The notes beneath the pieces are model-generated. The model worked only from the letters and a program-made list of their open reading frames with translations. It was not told where the DNA came from and did not search any database. A stretch of 10,955 nucleotides of DNA, taken from the NCBI GenBank assembly GCA_021159825.1, contig JAGHDR010000386.1:1-10955 (forward strand). Direction: 5' to 3'. Position numbers and translations under genes: made by a program. Shown one piece after another: positions 1-6,198 of the stretch (position 1 is its first letter; every line of letters starts with the position of its first letter). The DNA is from Deltaproteobacteria bacterium. GTDB lineage: Bacteria; Desulfobacterota; DSM-4660; Desulfatiglandales; Desulfatiglandaceae.

Positions 1-392
1 AAAAAGCGAAAAATGAGGTGACTGCCGCAGACGGACCCGGTTGGGTGAAGAAATATTTTGCGGACTTCATTCAGGAAGCCCCGATTCTTATCATTGTGGT
101 CTTTGACCCAAGCAAAGGCGGCCTGGGCATGTTTTTTGGTCAGGAATATGGCGCTCTCCAGGCGACGTCGGCGTGCATTCAAAATATGATGTTGAAAGCT
201 TCTGAACTGGGACTGGAATCTCTGTGGTTTACTTTTTTTCGACCGGATGTGCTGGTGCCCATATTCAATATTCCCGAAAACCTTGAAATTGCGGGCGTCA
301 TCGCCCTCGGAAAGCCCGGTGGAGAAGTCAAGACCCCGCCTCGCCGGGCCCCGGTTGCCTACCGGGAAAAATATGGTGCTCTGAAGGAATAG
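1..392 (+). CDS. Nitroreductase-family protein, 3' part
   Basis: This is the C-terminal part of a nitroreductase-fold flavoprotein. The frame is open to the left edge (codons start at base 3), so the GTG at 18 is internal and the true start lies outside the window. The visible 130 or so residues end at TAA 390-392. The segment GALQATSACIQNMMLKASEL followed by GLESLWFTFF is the conserved helix of the family (A-S-x-A-x-Q-N-x-x-L-x-A-x-x-L-G), and a later IAGVIALGKPG strand matches its usual 'G..alG.p' end. Members are FMN enzymes that reduce nitro groups, quinones or other acceptors with NAD(P)H. The FMN-binding N-terminus is not visible, so substrate and subfamily cannot be told. It converges on the nucleotidyltransferase gene with a gap of 34 bases, in which no terminator hairpin is evident. 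Confidence 0.85.
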   Translation, partial: KAKNEVTAADGPGWVKKYFADFIQEAPILIIVVFDPSKGGLGMFFGQEYGALQATSACIQNMMLKASELGLESLWFTFFRPDVLVPIFNIPENLEIAGVIALGKPGGEVKTPPRRAPVAYREKYGALKE

Positions 393-426
393 GCTTTTTA
401 CTTCGTTCCCAGGCTCTGCGTATCAA

Positions 427-750
427 TCAAATGATTCGCTCACCCGTTTCTATGATTTCTTTGACAAGAGGATTGGTTTCGTCAAAATCTGATTTGGCAA
501 ATGGATGGGGCTCTATCCGCATGTCAACATCTCTCCTTAATTTCATAAGCTGAACATTTTCCTCAAATCCATCCAAATCATCCTTTTCCAAAAAGACAGC
601 CAAATCAATGTCGCTATCGGTGTTATAAGTGCCTTTTGCATACGAGCCATAGAGGTATAGCCGCCATATTTTTATGTGATTTTCCCGCAGTTTCTGAATA
701 TATTCCCGGGTCTTTTGAGATGCTAATTGTTTATTTTGCTTACGATCCAT
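427..750 (-). CDS. MNT-type nucleotidyltransferase-domain protein (orphan)
   Basis: A 107-residue minimal nucleotidyltransferase of the polymerase-beta superfamily. The signature GSYAKGT at 35-41 is followed by SDIDL at 46-50, giving the metal-binding pair D47 and D49. A third acidic position fits D76 (VDMRIEPHPF). The GS-x10-DxD pattern and short length match MNT antitoxins, which act with HEPN RNase toxins and, in characterised cases, AMPylate the toxin. No HEPN gene is present here: downstream is the nitroreductase, upstream is the broken RelE-like toxin. The start is supported by AAGGA about 9 bases upstream of the ATG at 750. It could be a stand-alone nucleotidyltransferase, an antitoxin that outlived its toxin, or one acting in trans. 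The domain is clear; the role is not. Confidence 0.8.
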   Translation of the reverse strand: MDRKQNKQLASQKTREYIQKLRENHIKIWRLYLYGSYAKGTYNTDSDIDLAVFLEKDDLDGFEENVQLMKLRRDVDMRIEPHPFAKSDFDETNPLVKEIIETGERII

Positions 751-835
751 TGTTTGAAATCCTTTATTTTGCTCATGTAGGTGTTTACAAATTCACCCGT
801 GGCTTTCCTGTAGAAACGGTTTTTGTAATTCGGTA

Positions 836-1104
836 TTATGGGAAATATCGATAGAAAACGCGTCGGTGTAATACTCGAAAGAGCTCAATTTTATGACCTG
901 AGGATTCTAAGCCAACGCGGTAATTTCCAATTCGAATCCGGTATCGGTTTGGATATCCTTTCATCGCTTTAAGTCCGGCCAGATCTCTCAATGCCTCAGC
1001 TTCGGGCAAATCAGAAAATGCCAGCCGAAAACGCGATCATAGGCCGAAAGATTTTTCAGCTTCTTCAGGTCTTTTAAAAAAGCCTTCCGATACAGGACTT
1101 CCAT
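836..1104 (-). pseudogene. RelE/ParE-superfamily toxin, frameshifted
   Basis: A broken type II toxin gene not seen as one reading frame. It starts at ATG 1104-1102, five bases after the antitoxin stop. Frame one reads MEVLYRKAFLKDLKKLKNLS then AYDRVF (26 residues), then leaves the family pattern and stops at TGA 988-990 after 38 codons. If one base is restored in the A-run at 1028-1031 (a T-run on the coding strand), reading resumes as RLAFSDLPEA and runs on through LKAMKGYPNRYRIRIGNYRV to LHRRVFYRYFP, stopping at TAA 838-836. The joined product is 89 residues, the usual length for RelE-like toxins. The segments 'lkG.p..yRiRiGdYRv' and 'lhR...YR' are family hallmarks, the latter carrying the basic and aromatic C-terminal residues used in mRNA cleavage by active members. 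As written the product should be inactive. A base lost in sequencing at the homopolymer is the main alternative. Confidence 0.82.
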
Positions 1105-1109
1105 TTTGA

Positions 1110-1325
1110 TTATTCTTCTAGGAAAGCGAGTGCTTCCTTTCGGTTCAACAGAGGACTTCCTTTGGCCTCATCCATAGCTTTATTTAGACAGTAGTCTTCT
1201 ACATCTTCGGAGATATCTTCAAGAGTGGCTGTTTTGGACGGCAATATTTTCCGCCACAGTCCAATCGGAATGACAACAGCCTTTTGCTGTCCATCTTTGT
1301 CTGTTATGTACTCAAGCTCGATCAT
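1110..1325 (-). CDS. Small antitoxin paired with RelE-like toxin
   Basis: A 71-residue acidic protein starting MIELEYITDKDGQQKAVVIP and ending KEALAFLEE. It lies immediately upstream of the frameshifted RelE-like toxin, with five bases between stop and toxin ATG, the usual antitoxin-first order. The N-terminal half (beta strand 'VVIPIGLWRKIL') resembles the short domain of Phd/RelB-like antitoxins, and the acidic C-terminal half would be the toxin-wrapping tail. The start at 1325 is chosen because GGAGG (1338-1334) lies eight bases upstream; the longer frame to 1403 has no such site. The gene is intact although its toxin is broken. It may still repress its own promoter or neutralise related toxins in trans. 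The exact antitoxin family was not identified. Confidence 0.7.
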   Translation of the reverse strand: MIELEYITDKDGQQKAVVIPIGLWRKILPSKTATLEDISEDVEDYCLNKAMDEAKGSPLLNRKEALAFLEE

Positions 1326-1333
1326 AATTAGTT

Positions 1334-1338
1334 CCTCC
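1334..1338 (-). promoter_or_regulatory. Shine-Dalgarno of the small antitoxin
   Basis: GGAGG on the - strand, eight bases before the ATG at 1325. It decides in favour of the 71-residue product over a 97-residue one beginning at 1403. Confidence 0.7.
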
Positions 1339-1425
1339 ATCCCGTTGTTGCTCAGTTTGACCGTATTGAATGAACAAATGTTGTAGCACACCTCCACTTT
1401 CACCGCAAATCGGATTTAATTCTGA

Positions 1426-1455
1426 TGTTAACGCATTGGAATTTGGCTTTGTCAA
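1426..1455 (-). promoter_or_regulatory. Possible promoter of the antitoxin/relE-like pair
   Basis: On the - strand TTGACA (1455-1450) is a perfect -35 hexamer, followed after 18 bases by TTAACA (1431-1426), a weak -10 match. It sits in the 155-base gap after vapC and would give a leader of roughly 95 bases. The -35 is convincing, the -10 is not, so this is only a candidate. Read-through from vapBC is the alternative. Confidence 0.3.
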
Positions 1456-1480
1456 TATGTTTGTCCAAGCAAAACATCCT

Positions 1481-1915
1481 TTACGCAAACAACCACTGGT
1501 CAGGCAATCCCTCCGAAAGCAACCACGATATCTTTTCTGTCGCGATCCGTTTGTGTGCTTTTTTGTCAAAAGTAAGCCAGCAGCCTTTTAAGTCTGACGC
1601 CAATGCCGCGTAACATGCATCATATCCGGTAAGGCCCTTTTTGACGAAACGGTTTGCTTTGACGGCGAGTTCCTCTGTCATGGGATGCCTGAGCAGACCC
1701 CCCTGAAGGAGGGGAATGATGCCTTTACGAAAGACCCGAAGACCATCGGGATGGAGTCTCAGTAACACGGCGTAAACCTCAAAGGCAAATAGCTCGGGAA
1801 CGGCAAATAGACATGGATCCTCAACGACTTTTTTCAACACTTCATTCGCGGATGGATGGGCCTCATCTTCAAGAAACCACCGCAGGGCGACGGAGGCATC
1901 GATGACCCAGATCAT
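1481..1915 (-). CDS. vapC: VapC-type PIN-domain toxin
   Basis: A 144-residue PIN-domain ribonuclease, full length for VapC toxins. The family's acidic metal-binding residues are all visible: D6 in VIDASVAL at the N-terminus, E46 in the PELFAFEV helix, D99 in LTGYDACYAALA, and D117 in LTFDKKA near the end. Members cleave tRNA or rRNA in a Mg2+-dependent way and are held inactive by VapB. The ATG at 1915 overlaps the vapB stop in an ATGA (4 bases), a sign of translational coupling. No frameshift or missing active-site residue is seen, so the toxin is probably functional. The C-terminus (SEGLPDQWLFA) is complete before the next TA pair. Confidence 0.9.
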   Translation of the reverse strand: MIWVIDASVALRWFLEDEAHPSANEVLKKVVEDPCLFAVPELFAFEVYAVLLRLHPDGLRVFRKGIIPLLQGGLLRHPMTEELAVKANRFVKKGLTGYDACYAALASDLKGCWLTFDKKAHKRIATEKISWLLSEGLPDQWLFA

Positions 1916-2184
1916 TCGACATATCCCCGCAGCTGCCTGAGAATGGAGATGCTGTCTGAGGATCCCTTTTTCTTTTTCCTCAAGGCATGCATCTGATCAA
2001 GTAACCGTTTTTTGTCCTCTTTAACTTTGTAATCCAGAAAACGCTTTTCAAAATCCTCGGGGGTAACGAGCACCGCTCGCAGCTTTCTCCCCTTGGATAC
2101 AAGAATCGGTTCACCTGTTGCCGAGAGTCGATCCAGTATTTCACCCAATCTATTTCTTATGGCGAGTGCGTTAACCTGTTCCAT
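1912..2184 (-). CDS. vapB: VapB antitoxin, Phd/YefM type
   Basis: A 90-residue antitoxin. The N-terminal half, with AIRNRLGEILDRL and then GEPILVSKGRKLRAVLVTPE, matches the Phd/YefM DNA-binding fold ('lr..l...l..v..g.pv.itkrgkp.avl.s.edf'). The C-terminal half is strongly charged, with a KKKK run near residue 75, and should wrap VapC. It overlaps vapC by four bases and is preceded by AGGAGG (2198-2193) eight bases before the ATG. A consensus promoter with operator-like repeats lies just upstream, fitting the autorepression usual for this class. The label vapB follows the PIN-domain partner; the fold is Phd-like. Confidence 0.87.
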   Translation of the reverse strand: MEQVNALAIRNRLGEILDRLSATGEPILVSKGRKLRAVLVTPEDFEKRFLDYKVKEDKKRLLDQMHALRKKKKGSSDSISILRQLRGYVE

Positions 2185-2216
2185 TAAGACAGCCTCCTTT
2201 TTTTTAATATATTCGG

Positions 2217-2245
2217 ATTATGCCGGACAGACATGTATATGTCAA
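2217..2245 (-). promoter_or_regulatory. vapBC promoter
   Basis: On the - strand TTGACA (2245-2240) and CATAAT (2222-2217) are separated by exactly 17 bases, a near-consensus sigma-70 promoter. Transcription would start near 2210, giving a leader of about 26 bases with the AGGAGG site of vapB. The -35 box overlaps the right arm of an inverted repeat. Confidence 0.75.
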
Positions 2246-2261
2246 GTGTAGACATGAATAT
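2229..2261. promoter_or_regulatory. Operator-like repeats at the vapBC promoter
   Basis: AGACATGTATAT (2229-2240) recurs as AGACATGAATAT (2250-2261), 11 of 12 bases alike and offset by 21 bases, two helical turns. The first copy lies in an inverted repeat GACAT-GTAT-ATGTC (2230-2243) that covers part of the -35 box. Position and symmetry suit cooperative binding of a VapB/VapBC repressor. Binding itself is inferred. Confidence 0.55.
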
Positions 2262-2354
2262 ATACATATCTTCCAAACATCGGACTGGATTCATAAAGAA
2301 AAATGGTATAACATGCTTCTATCAAAATTATTGCGATTGAAGGACAACAAAACC

Positions 2355-3140
2355 ATGATTGAAGAATCCACGGAAGTCGTTTTCAACAAGCGGGTCGCCG
2401 GGAATACCTTTTTCATGGGGTATCGTTCAGACCCCATGGCGAATGAGGCCGGACCGGGCCAGTTTGTGATGATGCAAGTCCGTTCGGGAATAGACCCCCT
2501 GTTAAGACGGCCGTTTTCCATTCTCGGGGTTAACGGGGATGTGCTGCTGATCCTTTACCGGGTGGTAGGCCATGGCACCGCTATCCTGAGCGAAAAGAAA
2601 CCGGGGGACTTCGTGCAGGTGCTGGGGCCCCTCGGAAAAGGGTTTGCGCTTCCCTGTGAGGCTGTCTATCCCATACTGGTGGCAGGCGGCATGGGCATCG
2701 CTCCCCTCATATTCCTGTCCCTGAACCTGGCCCGTAAAGATCAGCAATTTCTGGCGGGTTACGGTATTTCACCCGAAGTTGTTCCCCTTGACCAATTGGG
2801 TATCAGGGGCCTTTCCCCCGCCATTGCAACCGAGGACGGTTCACAGGGGCATCATGGGCGGGTGACGGAGCTGCTGGAATCGGTCCTTTTATCCGCGAAA
2901 GAAAAACCTCCCGCCATTTTTACCTGCGGTCCCCTGCCTATGCTGAAAGCCGTGAGCCGAATAGCGCTCGGTCAAAACATCCCCTGTCAGGTTTCTCTGG
3001 AATCCAACATGGCCTGCGGTGTGGGCGCGTGCCAGGGGTGCGCTGTTAAGAAAGCCCCTGACTCAATCAAACCCTATGCCCATGTGTGCCGGGACGGGCC
3101 GGTGTTTGACGCCAAAACCCTGGACTGGGAGGTGATTTAA
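2355..3140 (+). CDS. pyrK: Dihydroorotate dehydrogenase B, electron-transfer subunit PyrK
   Basis: The flavin/iron-sulfur subunit of class 1B dihydroorotate dehydrogenase, passing electrons from PyrD's FMN through a [2Fe-2S] cluster and FAD to NAD+ in the cytoplasm. Starting at the ATG at 2355 the product is 261 residues, the normal length. RRPFSI at 51-56 is the FAD-binding motif of the ferredoxin-reductase fold, and GGMGIAPL at 111-118 begins the NAD domain. Four cysteines (C221, C226, C229, C245) form the [2Fe-2S] motif CxxxxCxxC...C. The frame is open back to 2220, but 2355 is preferred: GAAGGA lies ten bases upstream (2339-2344), the family similarity begins here, and the extra residues overlap the vapBC promoter. 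A TATAAC (2307-2312) could be a -10 box, but no convincing -35 is seen. It runs into pyrD with a two-base gap. Confidence 0.93.
   Translation: MIEESTEVVFNKRVAGNTFFMGYRSDPMANEAGPGQFVMMQVRSGIDPLLRRPFSILGVNGDVLLILYRVVGHGTAILSEKKPGDFVQVLGPLGKGFALPCEAVYPILVAGGMGIAPLIFLSLNLARKDQQFLAGYGISPEVVPLDQLGIRGLSPAIATEDGSQGHHGRVTELLESVLLSAKEKPPAIFTCGPLPMLKAVSRIALGQNIPCQVSLESNMACGVGACQGCAVKKAPDSIKPYAHVCRDGPVFDAKTLDWEVI
3127..3135 (+). promoter_or_regulatory. pyrD Shine-Dalgarno inside pyrK
   Basis: GGGAGGTGA, nearly a full anti-SD match, lies within the last codons of pyrK, seven bases before the pyrD ATG at 3143. This favours coupled, stoichiometric synthesis of the two subunits. Confidence 0.8.
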
Positions 3141-3142
3141 CC

Positions 3143-4060
3143 ATGAACAAACCTGATCTGGCGGTTCAAGTGGGCGCTCTCAGCCTCAAGAATCCGGTTC
3201 TCACCGCGTCCGGAACCTTTGGCTACGGACGGGAATTCGCGCCCATTATGAACCCCGGCCTTCTGGGGGGTATTGTGGTCAAGGGCATCTCTCTGAAACC
3301 CATGGCGGGCAACCCACCGCCCCGCATTGTGGAGACTCCCTGCGGCATGCTGAATGCCATTGGGTTGGCCAATGTGGGCTTGGAAGTTTTCCTGTCGGAA
3401 AAATTGCCCTGGCTCCAGAAATTGGATACCTGTGTCGTCGTAAACATCTACGGCCATTCTCTCGATGAGTACGGTGCCGTGGCAGCGGGCCTCAAGGGGG
3501 TATCCGGCGTTGCCGCCCTTGAGGTCAACATCAGCTGTCCCAACGTGGAACAGGGCGGAATGGCTTTTGGTACGGATCCTGCGGTTGCCGCACAAGTGAC
3601 GGAACGGGTCCTGCGGGAGACGGACAAACCCGTTATCGTGAAACTCTCCCCCAATGTCACGGATATCTGCGCCATCGCCAGGGCGGTGGAACAAGCGGGT
3701 GCTCATGCCCTTTCCTTGATCAATACCCTCACCGGCATGTCCATTGACATTGAACGCCGCATTCCCAAACTGGCCAATGGGTCCGGGGGGCTGTCGGGTC
3801 CGGCCATTCGACCGGTCGCCCTTCACTTGGTGCACCAGGTGGTCGGAGCGGTCAATATCCCCGTTATCGGCATGGGGGGAATTCTGGAACCACGCGATGC
3901 TCTGGAATTTCTCATGGCGGGCGCTCAAGCCATCCAGGTGGGAACCGCCACTTTTGCAAATCCCAGAGCGTCACTGGATATTCTGGAGGGTATTGAACAG
4001 TTCTTGAGCGACCGTGACATCCAATCCGTCAAGGAGATTATCGGATCCCTGAAATCGTGA
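3143..4060 (+). CDS. pyrD: Dihydroorotate dehydrogenase B, catalytic subunit PyrD
   Basis: The FMN-binding catalytic subunit that oxidises dihydroorotate to orotate, the fourth step of pyrimidine synthesis. It has 305 residues, typical of the class 1 soluble enzymes, with no N-terminal membrane helix. ASGTFGYGREF near 22-32 and VKGISLKP near 46-53 are family motifs. NISCPN at 129-134 carries C132, the cysteine base that marks class 1 (class 2 uses serine). K166 in VKLSPN and GMGGI at 243-247 belong to the FMN site. Together with pyrK directly upstream this identifies class 1B, the NAD+-dependent form common in anaerobes and Firmicutes. It ends 52 bases before the convergent PFK-2 homologue. 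Confidence 0.95.
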   Translation: MNKPDLAVQVGALSLKNPVLTASGTFGYGREFAPIMNPGLLGGIVVKGISLKPMAGNPPPRIVETPCGMLNAIGLANVGLEVFLSEKLPWLQKLDTCVVVNIYGHSLDEYGAVAAGLKGVSGVAALEVNISCPNVEQGGMAFGTDPAVAAQVTERVLRETDKPVIVKLSPNVTDICAIARAVEQAGAHALSLINTLTGMSIDIERRIPKLANGSGGLSGPAIRPVALHLVHQVVGAVNIPVIGMGGILEPRDALEFLMAGAQAIQVGTATFANPRASLDILEGIEQFLSDRDIQSVKEIIGSLKS

Positions 4061-4065
4061 GAATC

Positions 4066-4118
4066 AAGGAGGAACCACCATAACCCCTAAAGTGCTGATT
4101 CAAAAAAGCGATTTATAG
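4066..4118 (+). other. Orphan ribosome-binding site after pyrD
   Basis: AAGGAGG (4066-4072) follows pyrD closely, as if to serve a third operon gene, but no ATG, GTG or TTG stands at the right distance. Seven bases on, ATA at 4080 opens a frame that would read ITPKVLIQKSDL and stops at TAG 4116-4118. This may be the remnant of a lost downstream gene whose start changed from ATG to ATA, or chance. No clear terminator hairpin is seen in the gap 4061-4112. Confidence 0.3.
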
Positions 4119-5330
4119 GGTGTAGGGTTTTAACTGAAGGAGCTTTTTGTCCTGGGTCGCCACAATATGATAAAACCGGTCCTGGGGCACGTAAATGTAG
4201 GGGACGTCTTCTTCTCTTCGATAAAGAAAATGGGAGAGGATCATTCGGTTGACAGCCCTGTGCCCGACAATAATGATGCTCTGCGAATCCCTGCTTAAAT
4301 AGAGGGCTTTTTTGATCCCCATATCCATGCGGTGTTTCATGGACGCGTATCCCTCGCCATCGGGATACACATAATTATATTTATCATTTTTCCTTGCCAG
4401 AAAAACATGGGGCATCTGATCTCGGATCTCTTCATAAGACATGCATTCACAGACGCCGCTGTCGATTTCATTAAAGTCTTTCAGTGGAATGATGGTGCAT
4501 TTTTTCTGCAATGCTTTGATGGGGACAGCCGTTTGTACGGTTCTCTTTTTTTCACTGGTAAAAATGACCGGTACTTTTTTTCTTTGAAAATAACGGGCCA
4601 GCCCTTGGGCCTGTGCCACCCCGTTCTCCGTGAGGTCCGAATCGCCGCCAATGCGATTCTCCAGATTGAAGCGTGTCTCGCCATGACGGACCAGGAAGAG
4701 GTTTTTGACCGTATCCGTCACCAGAAAATCCCGGATGCGGTCCCAGTAGGGAATTTTATCCGTAATCTCTTCCGCCAGGATCTTGTTGTTTAGGGAATCC
4801 AGCTTGACGTAATTACGTTCCGCTTTAAGGGGCACGTACAATTTTTGGTAATATTCAACCCTTTGAAGGAAGATCTTTGTGGCGTCCTCTTTTGCCAAAT
4901 GGCTGAATTCCGGCAAAGCTACCTTCCGCTGGATGCTTGCTTTGAGAATTTTTTCATCGCCATTGATGCACTCAATAAAGAGTATGGGATGGTTTGTAAT
5001 GTATCCGGCGATTTTTTCTCTCCGTTTCAAACTCACGTTGGTGGCATCCAGGATGGCCACATACCCCGTTCTTTTCAGATAGTCGGCAGCACGTCCCATA
5101 TTGGTGATAGCGATTTTTCCCCGAAGTTCAGCCCCTTGTCGGTTGTCAGGGTCGTAGAACTCAGGTCTGGAGGTCTCTAGGCCGGTGAGTCTCCGTCTGA
5201 GATCGCCATTGTTAAAAATACCGGTTTTGATGCCGTACTTGGTGAGGTTTTCTTTCAATTTGTAGGCGATGGTGGATTTTCCCCTTGCGGGAAGACCCAC
5301 CATGACGATGTAGAGTTTGTTGTTACGCAT
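4113..5330 (-). CDS. 6-phosphofructo-2-kinase / fructose-2,6-bisphosphatase homologue
   Basis: A 405-residue two-domain protein. Residues 1 to about 205 form a P-loop kinase: Walker A GLPARGKST at 12-20, FNNGDLRRRLTG at 39-50 (as in 'FNvGqYRR' of PFK-2), PDNRQGAELR at 61-70, and LDATN at 94-98 with D95. Residues 210-405 form a histidine phosphatase: LVRHGE at 213-218 with the phospho-accepting H216, N222, RIGGD at 226-230, the catalytic acid E288 in NEIDSGVCE, and H357 in GHRAVNR. This order, spacing and wording follow eukaryotic PFK-2/FBPase-2, which makes and degrades the regulator fructose 2,6-bisphosphate. Substrate is inferred from similarity; a different sugar phosphate is possible. It lacks the N- and C-terminal regulatory extensions of mammalian isoforms. 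It diverges from the BI-1 gene with overlapping promoters, and the class I FBPase gene lies nearby on the same strand. Confidence 0.88.
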   Translation of the reverse strand: MRNNKLYIVMVGLPARGKSTIAYKLKENLTKYGIKTGIFNNGDLRRRLTGLETSRPEFYDPDNRQGAELRGKIAITNMGRAADYLKRTGYVAILDATNVSLKRREKIAGYITNHPILFIECINGDEKILKASIQRKVALPEFSHLAKEDATKIFLQRVEYYQKLYVPLKAERNYVKLDSLNNKILAEEITDKIPYWDRIRDFLVTDTVKNLFLVRHGETRFNLENRIGGDSDLTENGVAQAQGLARYFQRKKVPVIFTSEKKRTVQTAVPIKALQKKCTIIPLKDFNEIDSGVCECMSYEEIRDQMPHVFLARKNDKYNYVYPDGEGYASMKHRMDMGIKKALYLSRDSQSIIIVGHRAVNRMILSHFLYRREEDVPYIYVPQDRFYHIVATQDKKLLQLKPYTL

Positions 5331-5365
5331 GGTTCATGCACTCCCCTGAATGATGCCGTTTACCC

Positions 5366-5393
5366 TTGATCTTTCCAAAAGAACATTTATAAT
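5366..5393 (+). promoter_or_regulatory. Promoter of the BI-1 family gene
   Basis: TTGATC (5366-5371) and a perfect TATAAT (5388-5393) are 16 bases apart. The start would be near 5400, about 58 bases before the ATG at 5458. The -10 shares bases 5388-5391 with the -10 read on the other strand. Confidence 0.6.
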
Positions 5394-5414
5394 AAATGCG
5401 AATCATGTAAGCAA
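5386..5414 (-). promoter_or_regulatory. Promoter of the PFK-2/FBPase-2 homologue
   Basis: On the - strand TTGCTT (5414-5409) and TATAAA (5391-5386) are 17 bases apart. The start would be near 5379, with a leader of about 49 bases. Its -10 overlaps the -10 of the opposing promoter. Confidence 0.5.
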
Positions 5415-5444
5415 CTCAATTTCATGGGTATGGAATTTCATAAA

Positions 5445-5450
5445 GGGAGG
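5445..5450 (+). promoter_or_regulatory. Shine-Dalgarno of the BI-1 family gene
   Basis: GGGAGG seven bases before the ATG at 5458. It selects the 234-residue protein over a 270-residue frame starting at 5350, whose ATG lies upstream of the predicted transcription start. Confidence 0.75.
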
Positions 5451-5457
5451 TAATGGC

Positions 5458-6162
5458 ATGGCACAAGCGTCTGTCTCGAAGCCAAGGGCAGAAACTCTGG
5501 TAAATGATTTTATCAGGAGCGTGTACAACTGGATGGCCATCGGGCTTTGCTTGACGGCGGTGGTGGCGATGTATGTTTCCGGAAACGAGGCGCTCACCCG
5601 GCTCATTTTCGGCAATTCAATGATCTTCATTCTTTTGATTGTGGCGGAGCTGGGTCTTGTCTTTGCCATATCGGGTATGATCAATAAAATGAGTGCGGGA
5701 ACGGCCACATCTCTGTTTGTCCTCTATTCGGCACTCAATGGCGTCACGCTCTCATTCATTTTTTTAGCCTATACCCAGACGTCTATTGTCAGCACCTTTT
5801 TTATATGCGCGGGTACCTTTGTGGCGTGCAGTATTTACGGCTGGATCACCAAAAGGGACCTGACTTCCATGGGCGGATTCCTGATGATGGGCTTAATCGG
5901 GATTATTATTGCGTCCCTGGTGAACATGTTTTTCAGAAGCCCCGGCATGAGTATGGCCATCAGTTATATCGGCGTGATTGTTTTCGTGGGTCTCACCGCC
6001 TACGATACGCAGAAGCTCAAAAATATGGCGCTGACTCAGCCTGTGGATGCGAACGGTGCAGTGGTCAGGAAGGGCGCTATCCTGGGGGCTTTGTCGCTTT
6101 ATCTGGATTTCATCAACCTGTTCCTGATGCTGCTTCGAATTTTCGGTCAGGGCCGGGATTAG
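5458..6162 (+). CDS. Bax inhibitor-1 / YccA family membrane protein
   Basis: A 234-residue inner-membrane protein with about seven hydrophobic segments (roughly 26-44, 52-72, 84-104, 108-128, 138-157, 165-183 and 206-229) after a short polar N-terminus. AYDTQKLKNM at 181-190 and LYLDFINLFLMLLRIFG at 214-230 are the family signatures. D183 and D217 lie in the positions of the acidic pair that senses pH in the bacterial calcium-leak homologue YetJ. In E. coli the relative YccA interacts with the protease FtsH. The role here could be ion leak or FtsH modulation; sequence alone does not decide. A consensus promoter precedes it and a strong terminator follows, so it is probably a single-gene transcript. 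Confidence 0.9.
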   Translation: MAQASVSKPRAETLVNDFIRSVYNWMAIGLCLTAVVAMYVSGNEALTRLIFGNSMIFILLIVAELGLVFAISGMINKMSAGTATSLFVLYSALNGVTLSFIFLAYTQTSIVSTFFICAGTFVACSIYGWITKRDLTSMGGFLMMGLIGIIIASLVNMFFRSPGMSMAISYIGVIVFVGLTAYDTQKLKNMALTQPVDANGAVVRKGAILGALSLYLDFINLFLMLLRIFGQGRD

Positions 6163-6198
6163 CTTTCCCCGACTGCATTCATTTTTCTTTGGACAAAG

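Noticed and set aside
393..426. Possible terminator between the convergent nitroreductase and MNT genes
   Set aside because: No paired stem was found in this 34-base gap.
784..828. TTACAAA and TTTGTAA inverted pair between the toxin remnant and the MNT gene
   Set aside because: Short AT-rich arms with a loop of about 30 bases and no T-run; could be chance, so not called a terminator or operator.
636..854. 72-codon open frame on the + strand opposite the MNT gene
   Set aside because: It lies against the MNT coding region and the 3' end of the RelE-like toxin, both of which have clear family motifs.
1312..1569. 85-codon open frame on the - strand bridging vapC and the next antitoxin
   Set aside because: Out of frame with both real genes, Arg/Cys-rich and without motif; the interval is better explained as the vapC 3' end plus a promoter region.
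2220..2354. N-terminal extension of PyrK from an ATG at 2220
   Set aside because: The extra 45 residues overlap the vapBC promoter and repeats, match nothing in PyrK and have no ribosome-binding site, whereas 2355 has GAAGGA.
3137..3928. Long open frame of 263 codons on the - strand opposite pyrD
   Set aside because: It mirrors the codon pattern of pyrD, shows no family motif, and pyrD is unmistakable on the + strand.
5350..5457. N-terminal extension of the BI-1 protein
   Set aside because: It starts before the predicted promoter elements; GGGAGG before 5458 marks the start.
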